This document shows, piece by piece, positions 10,380-28,640 of a DNA stretch of 64,000 bases. Source of the DNA: Cepaea nemoralis (Eukaryota > Mollusca > Gastropoda > Stylommatophora > Helicidae); assembly GCA_014155875.1 (NCBI GenBank), contig JACEFZ010013212.1, forward strand, positions 279,001 through 343,000, in the 5' to 3' direction. Below the pieces are notes generated by a model. The model had not been told where the DNA came from. It saw only the letters and a list, made by a program, of their open reading frames with translations, and did not search any database. The position numbers and the translations under genes are program-made. Every line of letters begins with the position of its first letter. Position 1 is the first letter of the stretch.

Positions 10380-10680
10380 TGAAGTTGAGTTAAGAGCCGA
10401 CATCACTGCACTTAGGACATTCCCATATGTACTCTGTCCCCTCGTTCAACAGCCAGCGAAGAGTCACTACTAATTGTTCCCACCACTATCTGATTGAAAG
10501 TTCTCCTGGTCTTCCCTCTCAGTTTTGAGATTTTACTAGAACCCCTGCCAATCCTCTCAATCTCATCCCTTCCACATATGGGTTCTCAATCTGTTCCTCC
10601 ACCTTCACCTGGTCCCACATGTATAAATCCTGGGGGAGAGGATGAGGAGGAATCAAAGTTTTGCAATCATGTTCATCATC
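10380..10680 (-). mobile_element. LINE-I2 3' end
   Basis: Reverse-strand 3' end of an RNase H-bearing LINE family, collinear with 15454-15747. It shares 'ggacattcccatatg', 'cagcgaagagtca' and 'ggtcttccctctcag'. A poly-G tract (10690-10707) follows. Confidence 0.7.
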
Positions 10681-10984
10681 ATTTTGGGGGTGGGGGGGGG
10701 GGGGGGTGTCAGAGTTCATCTCCCAGGATTACTAGTCTTTCACATGCATACAACAGTATAGGCGTGTGGGTTCTAAATGGTTATTTAACACTCACCTTCT
10801 CACTGCACTTGAAAGATTTTCATTAGCGAGTAAGTTTTCCATCTTGCAAAAGACTGCCTTTGCCACGGCAATTTGTGTTTTAATCTCCACAAGGCATCTT
10901 CAGCCAGATGTTATGACTAACTCAGACACTCAAAATTTCCTTCTTCTTCTTTGTCTAAGCTGACCATTCAGAAAGCAATGACAT

Positions 10985-11475
10985 ATTCATTCATTCATTC
11001 ATTCAGTATCATGTCCTTTGCAGAACCTCGCTCCCATAACAACCTTCCGGAAAACTTCTTAATCACAAGCAAGATGTCCCGCATCCGATACACCCATCTG
11101 GTGATCATCTGCCACATCCTGCACCCATCTTCTCTTTGGCCTTCCTCTTCCTCTCTTCCCAGGCATATGCCCCTCCATTATTGTTCTCTCTAAACGTTCA
11201 TGGCGTTTCAAGTTACCAAAATATTTCAATTTTCTTTGTTTTATCGTCTTTAATAGCCAACCCTATTCTTCTTCTTCTTCTTCGTTCATCCGGAGTTTTT
11301 TTTCGGATGTGATTGCGTTGTGCCTGTTTACAGCAGAGCTGCGTTCTTGCGCCGTTAGGCCGACACATCCGACTTCTGCGGGCATTTGTTGACCGGGTTA
11401 ACCTTCCCGGGGCAACCCTATTCAATATTTAGCTCTTGAAGTATGGATGCATTTGTTCTTTCTGTCATAGTTGTT
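10985..11475 (-). mobile_element. RTE LINE 3' end, second copy
   Basis: The reverse complement matches the 3' 350 bp of the RTE at 40367-43455. It includes the (TTCA)n tail, 'tcctttgcagaacc' and the coding part for GKRGRGRPKRRW, and is interrupted by a SINE-A at 11269-11412. It is 5'-truncated, as usual for LINEs. Confidence 0.85.
11269..11412 (-). mobile_element. SINE-A inside an RTE copy
   Basis: Flanked by a perfect 11-bp duplication caaccctattc (11258-11268 and 11413-11423). The uninterrupted RTE copy at 43180 shows the empty site, which confirms insertion. The 144-bp element runs from the GAA tail complement to 'aaccttcccgggg'. Confidence 0.93.
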
Positions 11476-11784
11476 ATGTTTTCTTGGCAAGCTTTGCTGA
11501 AGGTAGTTTGCTATTATTTTCCTTCTGGGCAGTAACTATACTAGTCAGTGGCCATAGCCATTGTCTCTACTGATTAGATCATCTGCCTATCGCCACAGAG
11601 TGCATGACCATAACCAACAACTCTCACACTCCATCCACCACCTGCTTCCATGGCTTCATGTAACCCTGATTGGGGGTCTAAACGGGTACTCCACCTTGCC
11701 CAAGGGTGTCCCGTAGACTAATGGAGGAAAGGAGGCGTCTTACATCTCCTTTGATAGGGGATACGCCTACCCTGCTAAAATGAC

Positions 11785-11860
11785 ATACTACTGAACGTAA
11801 AATTGCCCAGTAAATCACAAACAGCAAAATTATTTAACATTCTGTAAAGGAGATGTAACT
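11785..11860 (-). repeat. Rep-D fragment
   Basis: Shares 'ctactgaacgtaaaa' and 'tctgtaaaggagat' with the Rep-D copy at 5625-5805. From 11476 to 11784 nothing is recognised. Confidence 0.5.
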
Positions 11861-12089
11861 AACTGTATGAGAGAAAAAAACATTGTAACAACAAGAAACG
11901 TTTATGGGATAAAAGGTAACATGAAAACACAAAAGATTCTTCAGTCTATAATCATGAGAAAATGGCAGTACAAGAACTGATACATGCTGTTGGAGGTTTG
12001 AGATTTGGAGAAGCATGATTGCCCACGCCAGTCGACAAGACGCTTGATGACAGTGTAAAGCTAGCATTTTTTCTGAATGTACAAATGAA

Positions 12090-12710
12090 ATCTTCGTTCA
12101 TCCGGAGTGTTTTTTTCGGACGTGATTGCGTTGTGCTTGTTTACAGCAGAGCTGCGTTCTTGTGCTGTTAGGCCGACACATCCGACTTCTGCGGGCATTT
12201 GTTGATCGTTTTAACCTTCCCGGGGGTTTCTTAGGACGTTAGACTCTCACTGTTGTGGTGTTATCCGCCATTCCAGCTGGCCCATATAGAACAGCCAAAG
12301 GCATCCTGGTCAGCCCTCAAGGGAAGGCAGGGGCAGACCATGGGCATTCCCCGCCATCCAAGGAGGCTTCCATAATTGCAGAGCCAACACACAGCACTCT
12401 GGTACTGGGCTCACCCAAGGAATCATCACGTCCTGCACATGGCTGCTTAGCCTCACTTCCGTATAATGGGCCTTCCGTTCACCATAGGCTGTCCAGAAGA
12501 ATGCAGTCTGCAGATGACATCCACATAGTGAGCTTTCGATTCGGACTTTTCACGTAATGGATTTGCTATCCAAGCAATATTCCATTTTGTGCCACTAGGA
12601 CACTTTTTCCACCTTTTATGAAGCCCACATAGTGAGCTTTCGATTTGGACTTTCCACGTAATGGATTTGCTATCCAAGCAATATTCCATTTCATGCCTCT
12701 GGGAGGCTTG
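12090..12710 (-). mobile_element. SINE-A, long form
   Basis: The 12096-12225 part is an ordinary SINE-A in reverse orientation. It is directly followed by a ~480-bp module ('ccagctggcccatatag', 'ccatgggcattccccg', 'ggaggcttccataattgc'). The same module, in the same relative place upstream of SINE-A, occurs at 59500-59990 and 60160-60595. The short SINE-A copies are therefore the 3' part of this longer unit. Its outer part contains a ~110-bp direct repeat (12530-12600 and 12640-12700). Confidence 0.75.
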
Positions 12711-12779
12711 TGTAACCGACATGCTTGTGGTATGAAGTGTGGCTGTCTAAATACTTCTTCATGCAGTACGAATTAAATA

Positions 12780-12880
12780 ATGTTTGAGAGCAGAGAGATA
12801 AGTAGGGAGAATGTCAGACAGGCTTGCATGCCAAATTCGTAACCCTTTTGAAAATAAAGTTTGTTCGTTCATTTGTTCTG
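12780..12880 (+). repeat. E3 repeat (3' end with AATAAA)
   Basis: Has 'cttgcatgccaaattcgtaa' and 'ttttgaaaataaagtttg', ending in a (GTTC/GTTT) tail. Same family as 5850-5925 and 14525-14635. Confidence 0.65.
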
Positions 12881-12964
12881 TGTTCAAGTTTATTCTTATT
12901 ATTATTCTTTCGTTCCCTTGAAACTTTTCTATATCTGCAATAGTGCCTCTTGGGTGCGCTTGAC

Positions 12965-13620
12965 TGTTATTGTTAGCTCAGCCAGTGGTCCATAGAGTTT
13001 ATCTTACAATGTAGTTTCTCTAGACCAGAAGGTTTGCTTAGATATGTTGTATTGTGGGCAGTCTTGGTATATGTGCGCAGGGCTGATTTACCAATCTTAA
13101 ATGTTCTATTCATGTTGTTGCATAATCTATTGTGTTCTGTTCTTAGGCATAAAATAATTATTCTAATCTGTCCATAAAGTGGCAATCATCTTGAGCTGGT
13201 GTTGGTGGCTTTCTGATTGATTTAATCATTCTTTTCTTTTGGTGGTATATAACAGGCACATCAGGTTGTTCTTCTATTGCTCCTGCCCAAGCTAGTCGGT
13301 TAGCTCGCTTGTTTCCAGGTACTCCACAGTGAGACGGTATCCACTGTATGGAGACCTTACACTGTTTGCCTAGTTCAGAAAGTAGTGTCCATAGTACTGG
13401 CAATTTCCCAGACAGGAGCGCCTCGAGTACTGATTGTGCATCTGTCAATGGCACCACAGGCTGTGTACCATGGTTGGTATTCAGTAATTTCTCTGTTTAT
13501 TCTTTAACATATACTTCATTGTCAGTTGATGGACCACAATTCTTGTTCTTCTGTCTTTCATTTGCCAGTGGAGCATTGTGCCCTCAGCCAACTCTCAAGT
13601 CAAGCTCTCTGTAGACTTGG
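12965..13620 (-). pseudogene. LINE RNase H domain remnant
   Basis: On the reverse strand the 13158-13457 frame contains LPVLWTLLSELGKQCKVSI and then WIPSHCGVPGNKRANRLA. This is the last RNase H motif (PSH.G..GN..AD.LA), with the catalytic Asp replaced by Asn in this copy. The translation continues in another frame to 12973 (HNRLCNNMNRTFKIG), giving the C-terminus of an I/Jockey-group LINE ORF2. It differs from LINE-I at 56639. Frameshifts make it dead. Confidence 0.75.
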
Positions 13621-13859
13621 TCATGATTTGTGGGATTTGGCAGCTGAAGTTTTCTGTGGGATGAGCTTGCCAGTGCCTGCCCACCCTCCTTAGTTGCCAC
13701 CTATGACATGCATGGTGGGTGACCCTGTGACTGTTCTTTGTTTCTCTTTGGTGCCCTGGTTACTCACAAGCAGAATCCTTTTTAAAAAAAAAAAAAATGT
13801 TGTCTACTGCCTTTGGAACCTTGCGGTGTAGGACAGGGACGTTTTGAGCCTGAGAAATT

Positions 13860-13998
13860 AAGGCCGTCTGGCTTTGAGCAGGTTAGGGTTTTCTTTTTGC
13901 CCCTGACAACAAAAAACTGATCACCTTATTGAGGATTTAAACCCGGGTTTCCCAAATGGGAGCACAGTACTCTAGCCACTAGGCTGTACTCTCCACAG
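13860..13998 (-). mobile_element. tRNA-derived SINE head
   Basis: On the reverse strand TAGCCTAGTGGCTAGAGTA (A box) and GGGTTTAAATCC (B box) are spaced as in a tRNA. The body continues towards 13860. The mispaired stem argues against a real tRNA gene. Confidence 0.6.
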
Positions 13999-14524
13999 TG
14001 GAATCCTAATTTTGCATTTAATAGTTTTGTTCCTTTTACCCTGCTGACTGGCATCAGTGATCATGTGCTATTATTTAATATTGTGGTGTCCGGCTAGTAT
14101 TTTTTCTCTCTGAGCTCTGTCTTGGTTTCATTCATACCCAGCAGTTGTTACATTGCATTGCAGTTTGTTTTTTCTTATGCTATGTCCAAAGAACAATGAT
14201 GTCTTCATTTCTCTTTTGAATAGACTGTATCACACCTACTTATGCATCTCTTTACATACAATCGCATACTAATTGAACACTATCTCAGTACAGAATACCT
14301 TCCACCTTAATAATAAAAATAATAATAATAATAAAACCCAATTATAACAAAACCCAATTATAACAGTCTCCTTTTGGTAGAACAGTGTGTTCTCAGTAGC
14401 TAATAACAATTGCCACATCAATAATTGATATTAGTGAGTCATGCAGTAATAATTTCAGTACAGATCCCATGCCTTTATGATGCATATATTGTTATTGTTG
14501 TTCTCAGTTAGCCTCATAAGTGAT

Positions 14525-14635
14525 GCGTGGATGAAGTAATGTTTGAAAGAGAGATAAGAAAGACAGAATGTTTGACTGGCCTGCATGCCCAATTCTTAAC
14601 CATTTGAAAATAAAGTTTGTTTGTTTGTTCATTCA
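14525..14635 (+). repeat. E3 repeat (3' end with AATAAA)
   Basis: Has 'ggcctgcatgcccaattct' and 'tttgaaaataaagtttg' with a (GTTT)n tail. Third copy of this family. From 13999 to 14524 I see only AT-rich sequence. Confidence 0.65.
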
Positions 14636-14814
14636 TTGGTTCTCAAAGCTTGGTGTGTTCTAACTCTATTGTGCGCTTGATGCTGGCACCGTAACCTCTC
14701 AGCCGTGCCTTCCTAAAATATTCCTGATACCTGGGATGAGTATTTTGTGTGTTTCGTTATTGCATTGTATGAAATTGAAAGTGTAACTGACTTCTTGTTT
14801 TTGTCTGTGTCCAG

Positions 14815-20914
<6,100 letters not shown>

Positions 20915-21620
20915 CGGCAGTAGGAGATGTGTGCCGCAGCTTGTTGTATCTTTTCATAAGTGCTTTATCTTTTTCACACAATCAGTCTTGAAACAAAAAT
21001 GTGTCTGGGTCTCATAGATAATGAAAATATAATTTTATAATTATAAATAGGGAAAGAACAGCATAAAATCTATCTGTGGTTTAGATTTTAAGGAAACAAT
21101 CCTTTTTAATTATAATTATTATTACAAACTGGATTATGAAGGAAAATGTGTCATACGCTGGACTTATTAAATTGAAAGTCTTTTCTTGGTAGTTTTATTG
21201 TGTATGTTTCTGCAGTACTTATGCATGCTAACTAGGATATGAATTCACAGATGTCTTTTGTTCATTTGAGTGTGGGTTGAGATGCCAGTTTTAATATTTT
21301 AACTGTCCTTGAGTGTTTTGTTTTGTCTAGTGAAATGTGAACATTTGTTTGTTGGTATTGTACTTCTGCAATACTTCGGGACAGTACCTTTAGTTTTAGA
21401 CTGTTGTATGATCCTAGAGTAGAGATATTTTATTTATTGAAGTTTTGCTGTGAAGAAATACTCTTCCTGTCTGATTTGTGTACCTGTTCTTATGATATCT
21501 AGAAATAGTTGCATTTTTATTTCGATTCTGGTATGTAATATATGTTTTAGTTTACAGTGTAGATGTCGTTTGTGTTCAATCCAGTGAAAGGGCACCAAAG
21601 AAATAAATGCCTTAGTACAG
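20915..21620 (+). other. Probable 3' UTR of the PDIA5-like gene
   Basis: AT-rich, no repeats. AATAAA at 21602-21607 is the most likely polyadenylation signal; the cleavage site is inferred, not seen. Confidence 0.6.
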
Positions 21621-22361
21621 TCGTTAATTGGGAGTGGGTGTGATCAGATGCAGATGAGAGGTGTGATATTATTATTATTATCATTTATGATTCAAACATT
21701 ATTAAACCCGATTACTTACAGTGTTGCCAGATATATGTGCCATTATTTTGTTTTGCCAGATTGGGTGCCATGACTTCCAAATTGTGTTGCTAGATAGTTG
21801 TGCCTACTTGCAAACATTACTGTTAGGCAGTTGTGCCTACTATTACTTGGAAACATTACTGTCAGATAGCAAGCTAATAAATTATCTTCTCTCCCAGTGC
21901 TACTGTTATATTATGAAATATGTGACTAGAATAAGTAACGAAAGAACTGACAGTTTTCCCCCCAAGCAATGTAATTCAGATGATTAAGATATATTGTAGT
22001 AAGTACCTAATTTACTAACAATAGCATGGGGATTCGAACTTCTAGTTAAACTCTGGGATCCACCCAGTCTCATAACAATTCTGTCAAATCATTCAAGTCA
22101 CATATAACAAATGATTAATGCTAGACGATTGCACAGATTGGTAGATGACCTTGAACATAGAGTCAGGAATGGTTACCTGCCCTGGACTTTGTTCATGGAG
22201 AGAGGAATGGCTATCTGCCGTGCACACCGCCATGTCAAGAGCCGAGCCAGTTATGTCACGTAGATTGTATCCTGAGACTATTTCCTGCCTATTTCTCAGT
22301 TGTTTAGAGTAACAGTGTCAGTGTGTTATTTTCTTGTGAAAACATCCTATAGGCTATTTAT
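21621..22361. other. Intergenic, nothing recognised
   Basis: AT-rich sequence with short internal duplications around 21720-21870 ('gttgccagatatatgtgcc', 'gttgctagatagttgtgcc'). Confidence 0.5.
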
Positions 22362-22490
22362 CCTATGAAAACCAAATGGAACTCGTCTCTTCTGCATACA
22401 TGTATTAAAACCAAATGGAACCCATCTCTCCTGCATATATGTATTAAAACCAAATGGAACCCCTCTCTCCTGCATACTCATATTGAAAAC
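22362..22490 (+). repeat. 39-bp tandem repeat, three copies
   Basis: The unit 'aaaaccaaatggaacccctc' plus 'tctcctgcatacatgtatt' occurs three times with few changes. From 22491 to 23834 nothing certain is seen, apart from short related T-rich phrases (23320-23480, 'aatttattgtaac'). Confidence 0.9.
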
Positions 22491-23834
22491 ATGACAGCTC
22501 ATAATAATAACATAATAGTTTTATCTTGCCTGATTATGGAGATTACTGCGAGCTTATAAGTCTCTGTTCTAACCAACACACGCTCATGACAAACAGGATG
22601 CGTCTTTAACTTATTCATATTCCGCTGGCAACTTTTTTACTTTGTTTCTTTTTAAAGTGCTTGAGTACTTGTTGCAGATTTGTTCATCTTTACACAGAAT
22701 TTAATACTCTATTCATGTGGATGTGTTGCATGTTTGAATTTGCCAGTAATTATTGCTCATCCGTCTGCCTCTCCTCTCATAAGCTTGTTAAACATTACGA
22801 TGTATTGCCTCTTTGTTCCGAGATAATTTTTGTAACCACTTTCAGCATTAAATAAATATCAAACTTGTTCTGCTGCATCTTATTTATTCTTCCATGGAGC
22901 ACAAGCATTACGGTTAAAATAACATCGCAGAAATGAGTCGGAAGAAAAGATCCATTTGAAGAAATTAACTGTAGCAATTCTGACATGAAGATATTTCCCA
23001 TTGTCTGAAATTAAAAGTGAATTACAGTAAATGTCCTTGATGCGTAGGACATCTTAACCAAGCATTAGTTGTGTTCTTTGTGTGTACAGGTGGACCACTG
23101 GGCCAGCAACTTTATCATCCTTTGTATAGCACTTTTGGTGAAGATTTGGTATTTCCTTTGCAGTGCCTCTTAGCCTTGAATTCTAGGTCTAGAATCAGTG
23201 AGACCCAGACTGGCTGTCTGAAGTCATCCACCACCAACGTCCATTGACCTTGCATGTTACTTCCAGATATTTGCCATACCTTAATTTTATTTGTAACTTT
23301 TAGGTCCTGGTAAAGACAACTCATTTTATTGTAACCCTTAGGACCTTTGAAAACACGTCAATTTATTGTAACAATTAGGGTCTCCCCAAAGCAAGTTAAT
23401 TTATTGTAACAATTAGGGCCCTTTTCACAACATAAGCCAATATATTTGTAACACATGTGGGGCCTTGTTGAAATATGTCATCTTATTTGTTACTCTTAGG
23501 GGTGTTTTTAAGCAAAAAGTCTTTTGATTGGTAATTGACAGAATGGAGGGGTGTGGCCTGTTTTTTAAAACAAATCATCTTAATGGCACCCCCTTGAAGG
23601 GGCCTATAGAAAACTGAAGTCAAATTCATTTCACCCATAACCCCTGTTAGGAAGGAAGGAAGGCATGGGGAAGTGAAGTCAGAATTTTAAAAAAGTGTGT
23701 GGATAACTTCCCAGACCCATCTTCCTGTTGGTGGTTTGGCTAGTTTCGATAATCACTGTTATTATTTCTGCAATAAACATACCCCTTTTGTTATGACATG
23801 ATGTTTGGTTGGTTATTCTTGTGGCTGTGAAATG

Positions 23835-23940
23835 TCAGGAAGAAGTTGATGTGTTGGGGGAAAGGCGCAGATATTGCAGCTCTGCTGTAATTGCACACAA
23901 TGCTGTTATATCCAAAGCAAAATATATCGGGTGAACATAA
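23835..23940 (+). mobile_element. SINE-A fragment
   Basis: Has 'ggaagaagttgatgtgttgg', 'gatattgcagctctgctgta' and 'tcgggtgaac', matching the GGTTCAAAT-type SINE-A of 1651-1793. Confidence 0.65.
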
Positions 23941-23989
23941 AAAACAAAATATTTTATGGTGGTGAACTTGATGGTTGAGGTTTTTGCAA

Positions 23990-24335
23990 CAGCGGTAGGG
24001 ATAAGCTTAGCTTGGTTTTGTATTGTGAACTGCATGTTCAGATAATGGCATTGGCCAGTTGCTGAAGTAGTCAGTTTTGCATTATGCAGTAATGTGTGTG
24101 AAGCTGCTGTGTTTCTAGTGACTGCCACTTCCATTGACGTTGAACTGTAATGTTGTGTTAACATTCTGGCAGTGGCCTTTTGCATGTACTTGCCTGAGCG
24201 TGCTGCTGGGTTGTCGGTTCTGCTGTCTGTTCCACACTTCACATGGGACAGTGAGGGGCATTTTGTGTGATATTCACTGGGATAGGAACAGAGTATTATG
24301 GGGGTGACCCATTGCCGTGAAGTTGGAACTGCGAC
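23990..24335 (-). repeat. Rep-E copy
   Basis: Reverse complement of the family at 38998-39665 ('ttgtattgtgaactgcatgt', 'gtgatattcactgg', 'gccgtgaagttggaac'). Confidence 0.78.
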
Positions 24336-24339
24336 TAAC

Positions 24340-24660
24340 TAACTTAGTTTGAGAACTGCGTGTCAGAAGAGTTAGTTATCTGTTGGGGTATCATCCTTAC
24401 ATTTCAGACATATCCATAGTTGCTCAGATCCTTCCCCAACATAAGCATCAGTGTTCAGCGGCTAATAATACCAGTTCTGTGATGGTTGACGAAGGTCCCT
24501 CATTCTCTCGATGTGTCTGACCGTGATATTTCTTACTCCCTAGTGTCTCGTACTAGGCAATGTGGATTCACTGGTGTCAAAGTCCAGCGCTCTAACGACA
24601 TTAATGATATCAGCACGATCCATGGGTTGGCCATCTACAGGGGATACAGAGCCAGCATGT
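24340..24660 (-). pseudogene. LINE-I-like 3' end, degraded
   Basis: Aligns to 56690-56930 of LINE-I: 'cggctaataataccagttct' against 'cggctaacgacgccagttct', and 'gcacgatccatggg' against 'gcctggtccatggc'. Confidence 0.6.
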
Positions 24661-24689
24661 TTATTAGCTCGTTCCCTCAACTAATGCAT

Positions 24690-25150
24690 GTTCCAGAACG
24701 AAGATGGTCACTCAGGAGAGTGTGTAAGTGCTGTATAGAACTGATACTCTTCCATGGATGTGGAACGTAGACAATAAGCAGGCAAGCTGAGAAACATCTG
24801 ATGGCCGGGAAAATGTGGTTACTAAAGAAAATGCAAAGGATACTTTGGATGGACAGACAAACCAATGACCAAGTAATGCAAGAAACAAATGTGACTGATT
24901 AGAGAAATTAGACGTAGACAGTCATGACTGCATGGTGCTGTAGGCAATAGATGACAGTCAAGAGTGTTTGGACATGTTATGACAAAGAATAAGCTTAGAA
25001 ACTTGGTGACAATTGGCAAAACTGATGGGAAAAGTGCGAGGGGACAGCAGAGACTACCTAAATAATGTGACAACGTAGCATGGTTGGGACAAGAACACCA
25101 AACTCATCCAAGACTAGCAATCGTGTGAAATGCAACCCATGGACATCCAC
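24690..25150 (+). pseudogene. LINE reverse transcriptase C-terminal remnant
   Basis: Across stops one reads MWLLKKMQRILWMDRQTND and then GHVMTKN and KLVTIGKTDGKSARGQQR, the tail of an RTE-like thumb. From 25151 to 25780 nothing is recognised. Confidence 0.55.
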
Positions 25151-25784
25151 GCTTATCGGCATGGCACATTATCAAAACATCAGCCATACTAAAGCATTAC
25201 TTGTGCATGTACAGTAATCTTGTAGTCAAATCTATTTTAACAAATGTGAGCAGTAGGCTGTGTGTAATGTTTTGGTGTAGAGTGTGATGCAGACCTGTGC
25301 TGTCAAAGTGATACAGGATGTTCGTGAAGTCTCACTACATTGTGTGTAGAACAAATTTGAAAATTCAAGTACATGATGTCATTTAAAAGATGTGCTAAAT
25401 AATTCATTAAATTAGTTACAATAGCCACTGCTATAGTCTAATGCTGTTTTGGGGAAGCTGGAAAGTACCAATTAAGTATTTATTATAACTGTTGTTGGAA
25501 ATGTCCACCACAGGCTTCAAGACATGACTGAACATGTCTCTTCATATTGTCAAATACCTTCTGCAACGTGTCTGTTGTTATTTCTTGATTGGTAATTCAC
25601 CATTCTGCTTGGAGTGCAAAGAATTACTTCAGCAGACGACAGTCATTCGCTGCATATTACTTTACGATGGACTGTGAACACATTTTTTTATTACATGCAC
25701 TTCGTTTTTCAAATTTGTTCTACATACAAAGTGTAGTGAGATGTTACAAACACCCGGTATAAGTCAGTATAACGTAAGTCAGCA

Positions 25785-26060
25785 TAGTTGAATGGATAAG
25801 AATGTGTTTTCTTAAACATCCAGTGTGTTGATGCTGGGGGTAAGGGGTTCAACCCCTACATCAGACAGTTGAACTAAAATGTTGACCAGTCGTCCTTGAC
25901 TTTGGGACGTAAATTACAAGTACCTCTGAAGTTGGAGTGGGTTGGTCTGATGGCGAGGGACACTGTTAATAGGGAAAGCTAACCCACACGCAAAAATTAT
26001 GTCTAGTGCTATTAGAAGTAGTGTGTGTGTACTACGCTTTAGTTCAAATTGCAAAACACA
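25785..26060 (+). mobile_element. SINE-C, tRNA-derived
   Basis: Head 'tcagcatagttgaatggata' (A box region), then after a long arm GGGGTTCAACCCC (B box). The body has 'ggacgtaaattacaagtacc' and 'gggacactgttaatag'. Same family at 28404-28640 (+), 28960-29222 (-), 38470-38610 (-) and 49160-49465 (-). The arm length suggests a tRNA-Ser/Leu origin. Confidence 0.85.
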
Positions 26061-26189
26061 AAAAATCAGTGAAAAAAAACGAACCATGTTTCGGAAGCTT
26101 CTCTGTTTCTGGCTACAGATTCACACACACAATCCATACATCATCGTCGATATCAGGTCGCTGCAGAAAATCGCTGTCATCACAGCCCA

Positions 26190-26500
26190 ATGAAACGACC
26201 CTTTGACATTTTTCATCCCTCATGCTTGTATTTCTCATGCTTCTTAGTCCATGCTGCGTGGCCCTGGTCATCATGTCTGTCCATGCTTGTGGCGCTGGTG
26301 TCGTGTCTGTTTACAGCTTTCCGTCTCTTGTGTTGCCACTCGTTTCTGGTACCGATGTTCCTTCATGCCATGTCTTTGTCTCCGCCTGACTCTCCTCTTG
26401 TTCAATTCTTCTTTCGAGACGATATTCTCCAGCCTTCCCCTTCTCATGACATGCCCAAAAAATGAGGCGTCCTCTTCTGATGCGAGTAATCAGTTTTCTT
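26190..26500 (-). pseudogene. LINE 3' end remnant
   Basis: Distantly related to 9035-9375 on the reverse strand ('cgatattctccagcc', 'tctcatgacatgcccaaa'). It probably encodes the basic C-terminus of a LINE; degraded. Confidence 0.45.
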
Positions 26501-26657
26501 TATGAGTTAACTTCATTTAAGATATCTTCATTGCTCTATCTATCTGCCCACGGTGTTCTGATTAATCTCTAAAATCTCGTCTCTGCAGTTTTCACACAAT
26601 CCCACACGTCATGTCTTGTGCATTCAATATTACTGTAAACACGCACTCAGTCTGAGA

Positions 26658-26830
26658 GGGGGGGGGGGGGCTGAGTGGTCTCGAGGTATGGTGGCCGCCT
26701 TGAGTGCTATAGGTCCTGTGTTCAAGCCCTGATGAAGGCCGGGATTTTTTCCAAACTTTTGGTCCAATACAGCGGATAGGCTGTTGAGCTTTTAAGACCT
26801 CTGGCTATAATTTGCTTACGCATTTTCCTC
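26658..26830 (+). mobile_element. SINE-B tRNA head with poly-G start
   Basis: 13 G followed by CTGAGTGGTCTCGAGG and TGTTCAAGCCC, the same tRNA-like head as 6444-6842. After 'gccgggattttttcc' the sequence differs, so it is truncated or belongs to a subfamily. Confidence 0.8.
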
Positions 26831-26924
26831 ATGTTGGAGTGGTAGTACATGGTTCCGTTGCCAAGCTACTTAGGTATGAGAAGCGACACTGTGAGTCGTG
26901 CATTTAATGTGGAGTGCTTTCACA

Positions 26925-27265
26925 TGTCCGTGGTGGTTTGTATTGTGAACTGCATGTTCAGAAAAAAGGTGGACAGTTGGTTGCTGAACAAGCTGATTTT
27001 GCCTATTTCAGTAGTGTGTGTGTGTGTGTGTGTGTGTGCAACTTCTGGTTTTCTAGTGACTCGCTATTTCAGTAGTGGACTGTTGTGTTGGCATTCAGGC
27101 AGCGGCCTCATGGATGAGTGCCTGTGTGAGCTGTTGGTTTGTTTGGACTGATGCTTGTTCCACTTTTCACATGAGACTGAGGGACATTTTATGTGATATT
27201 CACTGGCACAGGAACAGAGCATTAAGGGGTGACCCTCTGCCTTGGAGTTGGACCTCAGACTAACG
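26925..27265 (-). repeat. Rep-E copy with (TG)n
   Basis: Reverse-strand copy ('ttgtattgtgaactgcatgt', 'atgtgatattcactggcac'). It contains a (GT)12 tract at 27015-27038. Confidence 0.75.
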
Positions 27266-27299
27266 ACATGTAAAAAACTAAAACACCTCATGTACTTTT

Positions 27300-27500
27300 T
27301 TCAATGGTGCACATCCTTTTTACAGAACATCGCTGTCAACACCAGCATTTTACTGCTGTTGTTGTCTTGGCAAGTTTATGTTCAGTAGTTTGCCACTGCT
27401 TTCTGAGCGACCGGCTCCCATACCAACTCGTTAAAAACGCAGCGGAACAGTCTGCTGCCAAATCGGTCGCAGCTGTGTTTCAAACAAGGGTAAGCGGGCT
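27300..27500 (+). repeat. Rep-D copy
   Basis: Marks: 'tacagaacatcgctgtcaac', 'gtttgccactgctttctga' and 'gcagctgtgtttcaaac'. From 27501 to 28403 nothing is recognised. Confidence 0.75.
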
Positions 27501-28403
27501 TACAAATCACGTCTGTAAGCCTTTTGTCATGTTTACTACATGAAGGAAATCCCTTCCTACTTTAAGCAACCATAATGTGAAATTACATGTAACAAATCAC
27601 ATGTGCGTATATTACATGAAGGAAGTCCATTTTAACCTAAAAGTAACCAAAGTTAAATTACATGTAATAAAACACAAGAATGTGAAGAAACCGTACTTTA
27701 TTACTGCCAGCGACATTGTAAAATATCAATGGGGAAAATGACATACATTAAACTTGCTAGCAAATCCTGTCAACATATTTTCACATGACCAAGTATCATG
27801 AGAATAAACTCGCAAGCTACAAGCACAAAAATATCATACATCAACATAACACAAGGTATCAGGCGGGAGAAGAGGTTAGCAGTGAGGGCTTAGAACTTGT
27901 TCTCTTCATCTCTTGACTTTACTCACAGAATATAATCTTTGCATATTCAACTCGCAACATCTTTGAGTGCACTGATATGGTTTACTTTGCTCTACAAGGT
28001 GTGGACTGCACCTGGCCTTGCAGCCAGTAGGGTTAGAATTGGCTAGCCTCTCCCAGGAGAGGTGAAAAGTTAAAATTAGTAGCCTGCTGATGACCCACAG
28101 ACTACACAAGTCAACCCCACCTTCCCCTGGTGTAGACTGGAAAACCATGACCATGAGGTCATGGGCCAATGGGGCTCTGGCTCGCCAGGGGGAACAAACT
28201 CCCCTTGTCAGATTTTTCTTTCCTAAACCTGTGACTAACTTAGCATGCTGGTAGTGGATTGTCAAACTGCCCATAGAAAAATTAAGATGAGCTATGGTTT
28301 AAGATAGCATAAAGTCTTCACATATTCCCTTGGGAACAAAGGGCTGAAATAGTTGCCTTCTGTGAACTCCTAGCCCCTGGTGTTTTCAACCATTCTACTG
28401 GAG

Positions 28404-28640
28404 GTCAGCATGGCTGAATGATAAGAGCACTTCCTCGTAAACTTCCAGTGTGCTGATGCCGAGGTAGCAGGTTCAACCCCTATACTGGTCAGTTGGATTA
28501 AAATAGTGACATGGGGATGTAAATTACAAGTACATCAGAATTTTGAGTGGGTTCACATAACGTGGAGGGACACTGGTAATAGAGAAAGCTAATCAACATA
28601 CAGAAATCAGTCTAGTGCACAAGTAGCAGCAGCAGGTGTG
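28404..28640 (+). mobile_element. SINE-C, tRNA-derived
   Basis: The head GTCAGCATGGCTGAATG, then AGGTTCAACCCC, keeps both promoter boxes best of all copies here. Body as in 25785-26060. Confidence 0.88.

Noticed and set aside
12090..12225. Target duplication for this SINE-A
   Set aside because: No convincing direct repeat at its ends; it is part of the long form, so the ends lie elsewhere.
28404..28490. Possible functional tRNA gene (A and B boxes)
   Set aside because: The stems do not pair well and the same head occurs in several dispersed copies with a common body: a SINE.
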